From contig CM077115.1 in the NCBI GenBank assembly GCA_039619475.1, positions 538,068,315 to 538,132,314 of the forward strand: a DNA stretch of 64,000 nt, in the 5' to 3' direction. The position numbers were made by a program, and so were the translations under genes. This DNA is from Icerya purchasi (Eukaryota > Arthropoda > Insecta > Hemiptera > Monophlebidae). The notes beneath the pieces were generated by a model. It had not been told where the DNA came from. It ran no database searches and worked only from the letters and a program-made list of their open reading frames with translations. Each line of letters begins with the position of its first letter. Within the stretch, counting starts at the first letter, position 1. Shown here one piece after another: positions 32,407 to 44,451 of this stretch.

Positions 32407-35400
32407 TTATATCCTGATACGATCAGATATTGTTAGGAGAAAGGAACAAATAATAGGAACAATTTGTGGAGAGGGAAGAGATAGAACATAAGAGGCGCAG
32501 TACGGAGTAGGAAGACCAAGTCCCAGCAAACTAAAGTAGAAAGCCGAGCACTCAGCAGAAAGAGATGAACACTCAAAGAACACATGGTCCGCATCGCAAA
32601 CATGCTCTTCGTTCGAGTGAAGAGGACAATATGGAGAGGAAACCAAGGAAAAACGAAAACGGGAGGAAGGCAACAGAGAATGGTTAAAGCGCAAGCAAAT
32701 AACGGAGACAACAACTGAACGACGAAGTGAAGGAAACAAAGAGAACCACGGATTGGCAGGAAGACTAGGTTGGACAGACAGATAGAAAGAACGATTGTTA
32801 GAGAAAGAGGAAACGTACATATCCAACCAAAACCTAAGATGAAAATCTTTGCACAGAGGAAGGATATTGGACGAAGGGACTTTTTTAAAAAAGAAGTGAG
32901 AATAGGCAGCAGCCCGAGTCAATGAGTCCGCCGCTTCATTACCGCAGATGCCCGAATGGCTAGGAACCCACAGCAAATCAATTTGAATAGAATGAAGGGA
33001 AGAAAGAGCGTGGATAAGTGAGCGAATGCGGAGTATAATGAAATCACAGGAATAATCAGGAAGGGGAGAGCAAATGGCCTGAAGGGCGATTATGGAGTCC
33101 GATATAATCAAGAATTTGGAGGAAATGTGATTAGAGGAAATGAAAATAATGGAACGTAGGATAGCCATCAATTCGGCTGTGAATATGGAGCAGAAAGAAG
33201 GTAAGCAGAAAGATTCTGAAAAGCCAAAATCTGGGAGGATAAACGAAGCACCGACATCATCCGGTTTCTTCGAGCCATCTGTAAACACAGTTACATGCAA
33301 GGGAAAATCAGAATTGATATAACTGCGGAATTCCTGTATGATTAGGGCCTGCGGAAGAAACTTAGAGAGCGTAGGAACAGTAAACATATTTGGAGGATGG
33401 CAGAGATCGGCGAAATTAAAAGTGAAATAAGGGAGATTGGCAAAGGACATTATGTAAGGACAAAACGAATTGAGCCGTAGAGAAATGAGAGAAAGAATTG
33501 GAATTTTTCTAGGTACGAAACGCCAGTTCCTAGAAATGGAAAGATGGGAATGGATAAGAGTAGAAGACGTGAGTGGGAGATGCTTAGTAAGAAAACGATA
33601 GCCTAAATAAGATCTTCGGATAAAAAGGGGTGGTGTGTTAGATTCTGCAAGGACTGCTGGAACTGGAGAGAATTTAAGAGCACCAAGACAGAGACGAAGG
33701 CAAAAGTTTTGGATTACATCCAATTTAGAGAGTCGGGACTTAGAGGCACAACCATAGAGAAATGAACAGTAATCAAATTTTGAACGGATGATAGATTTAT
33801 ATAGAGAAATAAGGACATAATATCACCACCCCATTTGGTTGGAGATAAAGCTTTCAGCAGGTTTAGTCTTTTGATTGCTGAAGAGGAAAGATACTTGATG
33901 TGTTCGGAGAAGGATAACCGACTGTCAAGGAAAATACCAAGATAACAGAAACAATTAACACGAGAAAGGAGTGTATTTTCTAGGGATAGATAGACAGAAG
34001 CAGGATTATAAGGTCGCAGAGTAAATACGGCATAACAAGATTTAGTAGGAGAAATAGAAAGGTTAATTGAGGAAAGGGAGTGATCCAACACGGAGAGAGA
34101 CGAATTAAGTGCTTCACTGGCTGATATAATATCGTGAGATGAGTCATAAAGTAGGATGTCATCAGCAAAGAATAAAGACGACGAATTTAGAGGAAGAGAA
34201 GCCACACTGGTAGTGTATATGTTGAAAAGAGTAGGACTGAGGGAGGAACCTTGAGGGAGACCTCGAAAAACCATTCTTGAAGATTCAAAAGAAGGAGCAG
34301 AGAGGTGGATGGAACGATTCTGCGTGAGATTGATAATAAGAGAAGTAAAGTGCAATGGAACGTTAATTGCTATCATCTTATCTTTTAGAGTGGGAAGATG
34401 GACATTATCAAAAGCACAGGATATATCGATGAAGGAAACCAGAGTATAGTTTTTTAGGATAAAGGATTGATAGATATGGGAGACAAAAAGACTAATGCAG
34501 TCGGAAGGACCAATACCAGGCCGAAAGCCGAACATATTACTAGGAAATACATTATTATGCTCTAGCCACCAAATAAGGCGCTTGTTTAACATACCTTCAA
34601 ACAATTTTCTGATACAGGAGGCTAAAGAAATAGGGCGTAACGAAGAACTTTTTTTAGGAATAGGAATGATGATAAAAGAATTCCAAGAGGGGGGAGTTAT
34701 ACCTCTGGAGAGGAAACAATTAAAAAGATGTAGGAGAAACGCAAGAGACAGTTCAGACAGGTTTTTAAGGACCAAAAAAGGTATACCGTCAAGACCTGGA
34801 GTGGGGCTAGAAGATTTGGAAAGGACAGATTTTAATTTATAAATATTGAATTCAGAAGTTAGGAAATGCGTCTGGGAATTATGAGGAGGTGAAGTTGGAT
34901 ACAGTTCATCAACGTTAGGAACATAGGCAGGAGCAACGGAATTAATAAAGTATTCTAAGCTAACTTTAGAAAGGTTGAGATTTGAAGGACGTTCAGAGGA
35001 TGGGGATTTGAAAGCTCTAGCCATTTTCCAGATATGAGAAAAAGGGGTATTCCTAGGGAATGAAGAACAGAAATTCTTCCAGGAGGACCTTTTTGAGACT
35101 TTAAGTATATACCTAGCTCTTGCGTTCGCTCGCTTATGAGCAAGAAAGTTTTCCGTTGTAGGGTCTAAACGAAAAGTTCTAAAGGTGGCACGACTGTAGT
35201 GGAATGCGCGGTTGCATTCCTCATTCCACCAAAGAGATGAGGCTTTATTGTAATTGTTAGATGTCTGATGACGGGTAGGTGAAGATAGGGAAAGAGCAGA
35301 CTCAACGGAATTTAAAAAGGAATTATAGAGAAGTATGGGATCGGAGTCGAGTTGAATACTAGGAAGTGATGAGTCGACACATGAACGAAACATAGTCCAA

Positions 35401-36135
35401 TTTGCTTTGGAGAGGTTCCACCGAGGAGAATGTAGAGGCCTGAAGCAAGTTGGAGAAGAAAAGTTCTGGGGTTATTAGGATAGGAACATGGTCACTACCG
35501 TAGGAGCCCATAAGAGTTCTCCAGTTATAATTAAGACCAATAGTGGAAGAAGCAAAGGTTAGATCAAGAGAACTAGAAATAGTTGGATATCTGAAATAGG
35601 TTGGGGAGTGATCATTAAGAAGAATTAAATTATTGGAAAAAATACCACTCTCAAGGACGGAACCGTTGGAATTGTAGGATGTGCAACCCCACAAAGGTGA
35701 ATGGGCATTCCAGTCACCCCTGATAATAAATAGTTGCGGGATAGAGTTGAAAAAAGTGGAAAGAGGGAACTGACGAAGATCATAATTAGGAGGAACATAG
35801 ATGGAGACAGTGTTAATGGGATGCGGAAGGGTGGTACGGATAGAGATGTGGACTATGTTGGGTTGGTTAGGAATAAGAGGTAGGTTCAGAGAAACATTGT
35901 GGGTGTTGAAAGATATATCATTTTTAACGAGGATAGCGGTACCACCATACCCGTCATGCCTATCACATCTAATTATTTTATACCCTCTAATATTAAAGTT
36001 CGTGCCCGACCGAAGCCACGATTCTGAGATGAGAGCAACACTAATGTTATGAATATCCAATAGACCCTCTAATGGATTTTTATTGACTCTGAGGCTACGA
36101 CAATTCCACTGAAGTATATTGAACGCAGCCATCAT
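32407..36135 (-). pseudogene. I-group LINE ORF2: endonuclease, RT, RNase H
   Basis: Starts MMAAFNILQWNCRSLRVNKN. The endonuclease runs to about 35400 (SESWLRSG, IIRGDWNAHSPLWG where a Gly of GGDWN is Arg, SSLDLTF, SDHVPI). A frameshift near 35400 leads to RT: TPGLDGIPF, SFIDISCAFDNV, GLPQGSSLSPTLFNIY and intact FFADDILLYDSS. A second shift near 33720-33790 leads to CLRLCLGALKFSPVPAVLAE and RNase H (VTVFTDGSKKPDDVGASF, FTAELMAIL, ISDSIIALQAI, VPSHSGICGNEAADSL). It ends with CDADHVFFECSS and SDRIRI at 32407. All catalytic boxes can be read, but two frameshifts prevent one polypeptide. Confidence 0.88.
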
Positions 36136-36907
36136 GGTGAAACAGGGAACGTAAAAGGGAAGACAAAAACAATAAGAAGGCACAGTAGTTGATATAAGAT
36201 AAAAACAAAAATAAAGACATTCATATTAATGGGATTGAAGTAGATTGGAAGGTAAATGGAGGAAAGTAAATTATAACGATTAGAAATTCGGAGAAAGTAA
36301 GTCGGGGCTAATAGATTAGAAGGGAATTCTAAAAGTAGTGATACAAAGGAAGAAAGAGTACATTCGTGTGGGAAAACGTAGGAGGCACACCAAAAATTTC
36401 TGCTGGGAGCAAACTGGTTTTGAAACTTTTGCATAGATGCAATAGTACCCGTTAGGGTTAGATTATGCTGCGCAAAGCTTCTTGTTACATAGCTCTTGCT
36501 GTATGCGCGAGTCAATCTCACCGCTGAACCAATGGAACAGCAAATGTGAGACAAACCAGAAATAATTCGAATGCAACCGAGTTCAAGTACTAAGTAAGTT
36601 ATCTTGACGTCGGTGCGTTCGAAAGAGAAAAAGATGTAATAAATGTACTGAAGCCCGACAGTGCTTTTGAACACTGCAGCAACCGCATTATTTACAAATA
36701 AGGAAGAGGAGATATTGAATAATACAACTAAACAGTTATAAAACTGATTTAAATATCTTGTTTTGTGCGTTAGCAGAAAGATTCGGTAAGAAAGAAGTAA
36801 AGAGAATTTAGGGTATAAGAAAAGAAACAAAAGAGAACAAAAAGAAGAAAATTCAGCCCCGAATCTTCTTACTTTTCTTCCTATTTTCTTAATCATAACA
36901 AGAGGAA
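36136..36907 (-). other. Unusually long inter-ORF spacer, possible inserted repeat
   Basis: The spacer is about 770 bp; the related element at 6265-6574 has 310 bp. The middle (about 36300-36750) is less T-rich than the rest and includes a GGTTCAGCGGTGAGATTGAC stretch on the minus strand that loosely recalls an A-box. An insertion of about 450 bp is likely but its ends are not clear. Confidence 0.4.
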
Positions 36908-38125
36908 TTAATTTATCTGAACGTTACTGGAAAGGAAACGAGATAAAGAGTCGACAAAGGAAGAAGAAGAAGCAATGTTATTAGAGGAGAGTATTTCAAG
37001 ATGGCTGAAGAAATATTTTCAATTAAAGGAGAAAACATTGGATGAGAGGAGTTAGGAGAGACCAACGAGGCAGGAATGTCCTTAGCAGGATTTGAGGGAA
37101 TATTAGACGAAGTAGGAGTAGATTTGTTGAAAGCCCATCCATTAGAGGGAGATGGGGTACGGTTAGATGGAAGAGGAGGAAACTGCGGAGAGGGTTTATA
37201 AGTCCCTTTAGAGTTACGAATTTTATGGAAGGTAGGAGATTTAGGACGTGGGAAAGAATTAGAGAGAAGGGAGGGAGGTGATGAAGGAGACTTAGAATTA
37301 TTAGGAGAAGAGTTGGACATTGAGGCTCGGTCGGCATATGAAAAAGCACGAGAAGTTAGATTGTTTTTTTTTAAATGAGAGGCCTCCTGGAATGAAATAT
37401 TCTCAAAGGCCATAATACGCTTTATATCCTTTTGCCTGATCCATTCAGGGCAGGATCGGTCAATGGCAGAGTGGGTGCCTTTGCAATTGCGACAGACGGG
37501 AGATTCCTGTAGGCTGCTGCATTCAGAGACTGAGTGCTTAGAAGAACAGTGTGAACAAATGACTGAAGAACTACGACAGTGCTTAGCGATATGTCCAAAA
37601 AAAAAAACATTTAGAACACTGTGTAGGCGATCGGATACTAGGGGAGACAGGAAATCGCATCTTAAAAATCGAAACGAATTCCGGGAGGGAGGTACCATAA
37701 AATTTAAGTTCGACTGAATGGGTAGGGACTTTATCGCCGTCCGAAAAACGGCATATACGACGTATAGAAGCAATGGAGATTAGTGGTTCGATTCCTTCCA
37801 ATATTTCATCTTCAGAAAAGGACGGATGCACGCCAGAGATGACGCCCATTCTGAATAATAAACTATTGGGGATATACGCTTTAATATTATGTTGCTGGAA
37901 AAAACTAGGATGAGCAAGAAATGCGTTAGCGGAATCAACGGATGGAAACTTGATTGCGACACGACCACTGCCTTGAGAGACAATGCATAAATGTGACGCG
38001 GAAACGGAGCTGATTAGCTTGGCAAGAGCCAAGGGATGTAAATTACCTAGATTTTTATCCATGGAGCAACTTTCAACGTAGACGGTAAAAGGTCCCGGAT
38101 GATCTGTAGCAAACATTTTATTCTC

Positions 38126-38166
<41 letters not shown>

Positions 38167-38563
38167 TATTATTATCGTTATTGACAGTAATTTTATTGCT
38201 ATTATTATTATTATTAGTAGTAGTAGTAGTAGTAGTATTATTATTATTGTTATTGGTAGTACTGTTGTTGCCATTATTGTTACTAGTATTATCATTAGTG
38301 TTGTTCCTATTGTTATTCTCGGCATTATTAGTATCGTAACTGTGACGATCAGTGCTTGAGGAAGCAGGAGTTGCCATAGGATCAGCCTGGGAGAGTCTAA
38401 TTTCTTTCGGTTGGATAGAAGAAATGGGCGAAAGGGGGTCTGCTGATTTTCGCTTCGAAACGCTATCAGCGTCTATACTTAGAGATAAGTTAGACGGTGG
38501 TTTAAGGGGTTTAGCGGAGGTTGGGGAGGAGGCCGCAGAGCGGCCCCCTTTAGATGCGCTCAT
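36908..38563 (-). pseudogene. I-group LINE ORF1 (gag-like)
   Basis: Begins MSASKGGRSAASSPTSAK. It has a long Asn/Thr tract coded by ATT/AGT microsatellites (38130-38330), then the conserved domain HPLALAKLISS, MGVISGVHPSFSE, SIRRICRF, HSVELKF. At about 37598 an 11-base homopolymer inside the first zinc knuckle shifts the frame. The rest continues at about 37600-36985 with CSHCSSKHSVSEC, CRNCKGTHSAIDRSCPEW and KDIKRIMAFENISFQEA. A second shift near 36985 leads to SLSRFLSSNVQIN and the stop at 36908. It corresponds to 5030-6264 and has a complete N-terminus, so it shows what that copy lost. Confidence 0.85.
38110..38330. repeat. ATT/AGT microsatellite tract within ORF1
   Basis: Runs of ATT, GTA/GTAGTA and related triplets code on the minus strand for Asn- and Thr-rich low complexity. 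The equivalent Asn tract is the 5' boundary of the element at 4976. Confidence 0.8.
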
Positions 38564-38953
38564 CTAGCGCGGGAAAAAGTGTAAAGAAATAAAAACGTAA
38601 AATCGAAATAAATGGGGGAAAAAAAAGGTGGAAAAAAAAACACCTATAAAAACCTATAAAGATAAAATAATTAAAAGTAAAATAAAATAACGTACAGTAA
38701 ACTAAAGACGAAATTAGTAAAATAGAAATAAACTGTTCTCGCTAATGTTTGAATTAGCAGAGAGGAAACATAAAACCGCAAAAACAGGTAATAGAAATAA
38801 ATAAGTGTAACGGGAAGATCTTACTTAATTGTCTTCTTTATCTGTATAATGCCGCTGATAACGATTAACTACAATATTTACCGCGACATACAAATTACCG
38901 CTATCGCTAAACAATCACGAACGCAAACACAATCGACTACCGCATAGCGATCC

Positions 38954-38965
38954 GAGTTTACTTTT
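38954..38965. repeat. Target-site duplication, right copy
   Basis: GAGTTTACTTTT, a perfect match to 32323-32334. Confidence 0.8.
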
Positions 38966-38998
38966 CATTCTCAATTAAAACATTTTTTAATATGTCAC

Positions 38999-39817
38999 TG
39001 TTGTCGATAAAATTTTTTCATTTTTTTATACCGTTATTGTCTTTACTCGTATATAAATATGTTCCGTATTATTTTATATATATTAAATTCGTTCATGCAC
39101 TAGCGCCGCTATAAACGAACGGCCATTTTTCCAAGGAATGGCGTCGATCTTTGTTTAGACGGCATGGCGATTTTTTGGTTTGGGTCAGGCAGTCTACTGC
39201 AGGTAATTGCAAAGGTTGCGCGTGTGAGATTCTAACGACGGGCTTTGTGCGTCTTTTGGTCGCGTAGATGTGTATACACCTGTGGTAATTTCTGTTTTCT
39301 ATTTTGTATATTAAATTGTGTTAATGTTTGGTTAAATTCCTATTGGTAATATTTGTTCGTTGTTTTCGTTAGTTCTATTTTTGTTTCTCCGCATCGATAT
39401 TTTGTTTTGTTACCCGGCGCTGATCGAGGGTCTTTATAAATTATTTTCGGGATTGACTACTTTTGAATACATCGCGTGAAAACTATTCGAGTATAATTAT
39501 TTCGGTTTTATTTTTTTTAAATTTGAACTTTACTTATAAAGATATATATATATTTTTTTAAATTATTTTATTTACCACAGTCACATAAATATTTCATAAT
39601 TATACACCATTTTTTTTATCTTTTATATTTTTTACCATTATTAAGTTTTCCATTTACAGAGATGTTGTATGTACCTATATAATTTATTTTAATAAAATGT
39701 ACAAACATACATAGTAAGTTTATACATGAGTAGAAATGTGTTTTATCTACATTTTGATCCGAAACTTAATTATAGTAAGGCTATATATATTTTTTTTAAA
39801 TTATTTTATTTACAACA
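38999..39817 (+). repeat. 5' LTR of decayed Ty3/gypsy element
   Basis: Begins TGTTGTCG and ends TTACAACA, giving TGTTGT/ACAACA inverted ends. It is followed by ATTCAGAAGTGGGAT, a plausible primer-binding site, and the gag ATG at 39865. Bases 38999-39776 recur at 53368-54130 in the same orientation. Confidence 0.72.
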
Positions 39818-39864
39818 ATTCAGAAGTGGGATATGTTCGGTGTTATTCGCTGCGTGTCAGCAAT

Positions 39865-40707
39865 ATGTCGGACGACCAAGAGAGGCCCGCGAACCACGAG
39901 TTACCTCGTCAAGAAAATTCTGACACCCCTGTGATTTCCGCCACCGATATAGCGAGATTAACATCAGCTCTTACAAATCTTTTTACGAGACTCGCATCGA
40001 TCGGCATATTGGGAGCGCCTGTAAGGGATGTCCCTTTATTTAGTGGAGAAGACCCGGAACAAGATATTGGGCAATAGCTTGAAACCATTGAACAAGTTTC
40101 TGATGAACAACAGTTGACCGAGTCACAGAAATTGGATTTCGCGAGAGACAAGTTGCACGAAGCCGCGTCCGATTGGTATTTTAGTCTACAAAGGGAGTTA
40201 AATACTTGGGAAAACTTCGTCGACAAAATAATTCAAACTTTCAGTATCCGAGTCTCGATTATAACGAAACTGGATAAAATGCGGAAACGTGTACGGTCAG
40301 TCGATAAATCGGTAAGCGCTTACGTAATGTCAAAATTTCGATTGTATACCGATTGGGGACTGCCGGAACAAGATACATTGGAAGAAATAATTATTGGATT
40401 GCGTCCCGTTGATTTGTCCGAATATGTAGCATTGAGCCGACCGAAATCATTAAATGACTTACTGGACGTCATTAGATACCGGGAACGAGTGACCATCTGC
40501 CCAAAATCGAGTGGCAGATCTCCAATTATGAACCAATCGGGGCCGTTCGCCAACAGTTCTCTAAATGGAAGAGAAGCAGCTACAGCTAATTCGAAGATAA
40601 CATGTTTTGGATGTGGACAAAAGGGGCATTACCGCAGAGATTGTCCGAGTGAACAATTAACAATTAATTCGGCATCCATCGTCGTCCAGAGCCCTGTCGG
40701 TTCATAA
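39865..40707 (+). pseudogene. gag of decayed gypsy element
   Basis: One frame from ATG at 39865 (MSDDQERPANHEL) to TAA at 40705-40707, broken by a single TAG at 40075-40077. It has the gag signature VPLFSGEDPEQDI, WENFVDKIIQTF, then SAYVMSKFRL and a zinc knuckle CFGCGQKGHYRRDC (C-x2-C-x4-H-x4-C). The protein would form the particle and bind RNA. The lone stop could be recent decay. Confidence 0.8.
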
Positions 40708-42651
40708 AATCGATGTGCGTATCAATTTTATTACCGTTCAAACGTTAGTCGATACGGGATGTACACACTCAACCATCACGGTAGCAACCGCTCGAAAATG
40801 TAATGTATGTAATGTCGCCTATTCAAAATCTGATGTCCGCGTATCAGATTTTGAATCGTTTCAAAGTCTGCCGGTCGTGGTGACGTAAACTTAGAACTCG
40901 TAACCATTAAACATCGCTGTCCCATACTTATTGTTGAAAATAAACATCAACCGTATGACATGGTACTAGGACTAGACGTTTTAGATTGCCGCAAACTCAT
41001 TTGGTCAGGCGGATCGGGCGCTATAAAAATTACACCCAACCGGAAACCTGTTAGTCGAATATTGTCACAATTAACCACGATCACTCCACCGGAGATGAAG
41101 GAAATGGACCGACCGTGTCGACAAGATTATGTTGGCCAAGAATATCCAACCTCGGATGATAATAGGATATCTTCAATGCGAATAGGGATATCAACGGCGT
41201 TTGAGGTTGAAGACCAGTCAGAAAAACAGCAGCGACGCACCCAACGAGACAAGGAACTACAACAATCCGTCATGTTTAGTTCAGTTGGCCCACATCAGCC
41301 CTTATTTCAACCTTTTGTCCGCAGTGATCTGCAGATTGGTGAGTCGGTCTCACATTTAGCTGACCAAATTCTAACGAGCACCGAACGGCATTTGCTGTCA
41401 ACTCTCAGGAATTAGGCTTGACCACACTAACCAAAATGAAAAACAAAGATGAATATCCGAACAGTTCGCCGATCCGATGTAAACCGTATGGAGCCACGAG
41501 TGTTGAACGTTAAGAAATTTCAAAAATCGCTGAAAGTTGGAAAAACGCTGGGATTGCGTCAGACACCGAATCGCCATACGCGTCCCCAGTCATCAAAAAG
41601 GATGGCACTTCACGACTGGTAATCGACTACCGAAGTTTGAACCGCCAAACCGTCCCGTTAAACTTTCCAATCCCCACCATCGATCAACAGCTGCAAGAAT
41701 TGGCTGGAGCGTGCTATTTTGTAGCATTGGATCTTGCCCATGGATACCTATAGATACCGTTAGCTGAGGAGGATAGACCAAAAACCGCTTTCATCACGCC
41801 AAAAGAAACTGGCCAGTTAAACCGGATGATGTTTGACGTTACCAACGCGCTATATGAATTCCAACGTTTAATGCGAAAGCTGTTTGCGGATCTCCAGGAC
41901 CTCAAAGTTTTGACTTATTTTGACGATATACTCATACCAGTTAGAACGGAAAGTGCTATCATACCCAGATTAAAGGTAGTCTTGACTAAACTCGGAGCAA
42001 CCAACTTAACATGTAACATTCGAAAGTGTCAATTCGGTGAACGGGAGATTGACTACCTAGGATTTCGAATTAGAAGGGGTGAGATTGGACCAGGCGCGAC
42101 AAAAGTAGCCGCCATCGAACACTTCCCGCAGCCAACGACGTTCTTCCACCCGGTCTATTACATCAGCCGGAGAACCTCCATTGACGAGAGCCGTTACCAT
42201 TCAAGTAAACTAGAATTACTAACGATTATCTGGTCTGTTCAGCGTTTCCGGTCATTCTTGCATGGCTTGCGTTTCACCATTGTAACCGATTGCCAATCCA
42301 TCGTCTATTTAAATTCGGTAAAGAGTAAGTCACCTCAGCTAACCTGCTGGGCGCTAACTTTGAGTACTTACCAATTCGAAGTAAAACACCGGAAAGGAGA
42401 ACAAATGTCACATGTTGATGCGCTGAGTCGAGCGCTGCCGCTGCATTTCGACCGTTATGGTCCGACCATCGAAAAGGACATCGAAAACCAGCAACCGTCG
42501 CACTTTACTATCCTAACCGCAGAAGAGCTAATACGGGCACATCAACTGATAGATGAAAAAATCCGTACGATCGCAGAACTCTTCAATAAAACTCACACGA
42601 CGGCGTCTGGTGGTAAACAAATGGAGAACTACTCGTTGAGGGACGGCATTT

Positions 42652-42688
<37 letters not shown>

Positions 42689-44017
42689 GCCTGGCGGCTA
42701 AGTAGCTTACCATTTGGCCCGCCGGCGTGGAACGCAGCAGCTATTTGTAGTCCCAAAACAAATGCGGAAAGGACTGGCGATTACACATCACGATTTAGCG
42801 GGCCACTTTGGTGTGGACAGAGTCGTTGGGCGAATATGCCAACGTTATTGGTTTCCAGGACTACGCCGGTATATTAGACAGCATGTACGTCAATGTTTGC
42901 CGAGCCTAATGGCCAAGTCGCTGGAAAATCGACCGATCGGAATTCTTCACCCGATACCTCCAGGGACTCGCCCGTTCGAAAATATTCACCTTGACCATTA
43001 TGGTCTTCTACCTACCACACGACGAGGTAAACGACACATCCTAACGTTGGTGGATAGCTTAACGAAGTTCACCATATTGTATGCAGTTTCCGATACATCA
43101 ACGGAACAAATATTAAGCTGTCTGCGACGGTTCGTAGTAAATTATAGACTACCGATACGTATTATTTCCGATCGGAGAACAGCATTCACTTCACACGAAT
43201 TCGATCAGTTCTGCCGTGAGATTAACATGCACCATACACTAAACGCCACCCGACATCCTCGCGCCAACGGAGCGCGTAGAACGGGTACATAGAGATTTGG
43301 GACCTCAGTTATCCCACTATACATCTACAACCCGATTCCAAGATTGGGACGAAAAGCTGGAGTACATCCAAAATAACTTGAACAACGTTATAAACCGAAC
43401 AACGGGGAAAGCACCATTTCAAACGCTGCATGGATATACGCCTCGTGTTTTCAACGATGGTCTACAAGTAGTTGCAAATGACCAGGTCGAACCTCCGGAA
43501 GACGTACAAAAACTCGTCCGATCGCGAATTATTGAACCACAATGTAAACTGAAGGAGAAATTCGATCAAGTTAATTAAGCAGTACGAACCAGGAGACGTC
43601 GTCGTACTGAAAGTTCACGAACCTGACAAGCTGTGCCGTAAATGGGATGGACCGTACACGATCGTCCGAAAAATTTCCGATGACACCTATGAAATTGCAT
43701 CAATGAGCGATCATCCTAGCCCAGTCAAAGTAACCATCACACACGTATCTAAGTTGCGTTTATGGATCCATCATCACCGAGATACGAATATCGATACCAA
43801 CTCAGAAATTTCCTCGAATTCTGCCGATAGCGAAGAGCCAAGCCGTCACTGGAACGATAGGTTTTTTTCGAATGAATCGGAGAAGAATCACCAATATTTG
43901 CGACCTCCGCCAGCGTCGTCTTCGCTCCCATCAGTAGACGTATTCGAAGAACCTGCCAACCGAAGAAGAGAACGAACTCGACGGTTTCCACAGCGGTATG
44001 AAGACTTCATCACATAA
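40708..44017 (+). pseudogene. pol of decayed gypsy element
   Basis: Fragments in several frames. Protease TLVDTGCTHSTI (40745). RT with YASPVIKKDGTSRLVIDYR (41575) and VLTYFDDILIPV (about 41910, catalytic FDD). A deletion near 42130 joins RT to RNase H (HPVYYISRRTSI, VTDCQSIVYL, HVDALSRALP). Integrase begins after a T-run insertion at 42655: HHDLAGHFGVDRV, FENIHLDHYGLLP (first Asp), ISDRRTAFTSHEF (second Asp); the Glu region near 43270 is frameshifted. The last part has TGKAPFQTLHGY and RRRERTRRFPQRYEDFI, ending at 44017. Non-functional. Confidence 0.8.
42655..42735 (-). repeat. Poly(A)-tailed repeat fragment inserted in gypsy pol
   Basis: A T-run of about 32 bases, then ATGGCCTGGCGGC ... 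CCATTTGGCCCGCCGGCG, breaks the pol frame between GILF and RRGTQQLF. On the minus strand this is CGGGCCAAATGG ... AGGCCAT(A)n, the same tail as at 11031 and 23215. Confidence 0.6.
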
Positions 44018-44186
44018 CCGCAGCAGGGGCTATTCTCAGATTCTTCTTTGTGTATATAATTTTTGTTGGTTCTGTTTAAAAAATGTATGCCATTAATAAA
44101 GATTTAAAATTTTCGCGGTGTTTGCTATTAACCAGTTGTCGATTTCCTTTTCGGTCACGTCCATATTTTTTTCTTCTCCTTCGGTT

Positions 44187-44221
44187 GACGTTTCGAATAG
44201 TAGTGCTCTATTCATCATCAG
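44187..44221 (-). ncRNA. Hammerhead-like motif of Penelope-like element
   Basis: The minus strand reads CTGATGA, T, GAATAG, AGCACTA, CTATTC, GAAACGTC. GAATAG and CTATTC pair perfectly (stem II), flanked by the conserved CUGAUGA and GAAA boxes and then CGUC. Penelope-like elements are known to carry hammerhead ribozymes in their terminal repeats. The unpaired U after CUGAUGA and minimal stem III leave activity uncertain. Confidence 0.5.
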
Positions 44222-44447
44222 AACCATAAATGAAACAACCAAGGGGAAACCAGTCCTTAAATAGATAAGCCAACATCACATCCGACCTTCTGATTGGCTA
44301 ATGTTATTTCCACTTTTTTTTAGGCCGATAACTGTCTTCCAGTTTGATTTAATACCGTCATATTTATTAAAATTTTTCTATTTTTCTATTTCAATCGCCT
44401 CTCTGATTAGACGTTCACCTGCGTTTTCGATTTTTGCTAATATTTTT

Positions 44448-44451
44448 GTGT
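44448..44451. repeat. Target-site duplication GTGT, left
   Basis: GTGT directly before the LTR at 44452, matching GTGT at 52667-52670. Confidence 0.75.

Larger units (their letters stand above)
32335..38953 (-). mobile_element. Full-length I-group LINE with 12-bp TSD
   Basis: Complete minus-strand insertion: a 5' UTR of about 390 bp (38953 down to 38564), ORF1, spacer, ORF2, a 3' end TTGACAAGCCCC and a poly(A) run, flanked by GAGTTTACTTTT. The target duplication is perfect, so the insertion is not very old, yet both ORFs have frameshifts. It sits 45 bp left of the decayed gypsy LTR. Confidence 0.9.
38999..44040 (+). mobile_element. Decayed Ty3/gypsy LTR retrotransposon
   Basis: Order: LTR, gag, protease, RT, RNase H, integrase, as in Ty3/gypsy. 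No env. Stops, frameshifts and an internal deletion are present. No 3' LTR follows 44017 directly; the only matching LTR sequence to the right is the truncated copy at 53368, beyond the Penelope-like and env-bearing elements. Confidence 0.78.
44050..44451 (-). mobile_element. Penelope-like element, 3' part
   Basis: Continuation of the GIY-YIG ORF of 52667-53112 on the far side of the LTR insertion. In the same frame after the GTGT duplication it reads KILAKIENAGERLIREAIEI, the C-terminal pattern of Penelope-like GIY-YIG proteins. A TAG follows at 44380-44378, with similar-looking coding beyond (FNKYDGIKSNWKTVI). It carries a hammerhead-like motif at 44187-44221. The left boundary with the decayed gypsy element is not defined. 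Confidence 0.7.

Noticed and set aside
38099..38359. Open frames rich in Ile on the plus strand
   Set aside because: Antisense reading of the ATT microsatellite within LINE ORF1.
44160..44451. Reading the hammerhead-like region as part of the decayed gypsy 3' LTR
   Set aside because: No match to the 38999 LTR, and it follows the Penelope-like C-terminus on the minus strand.
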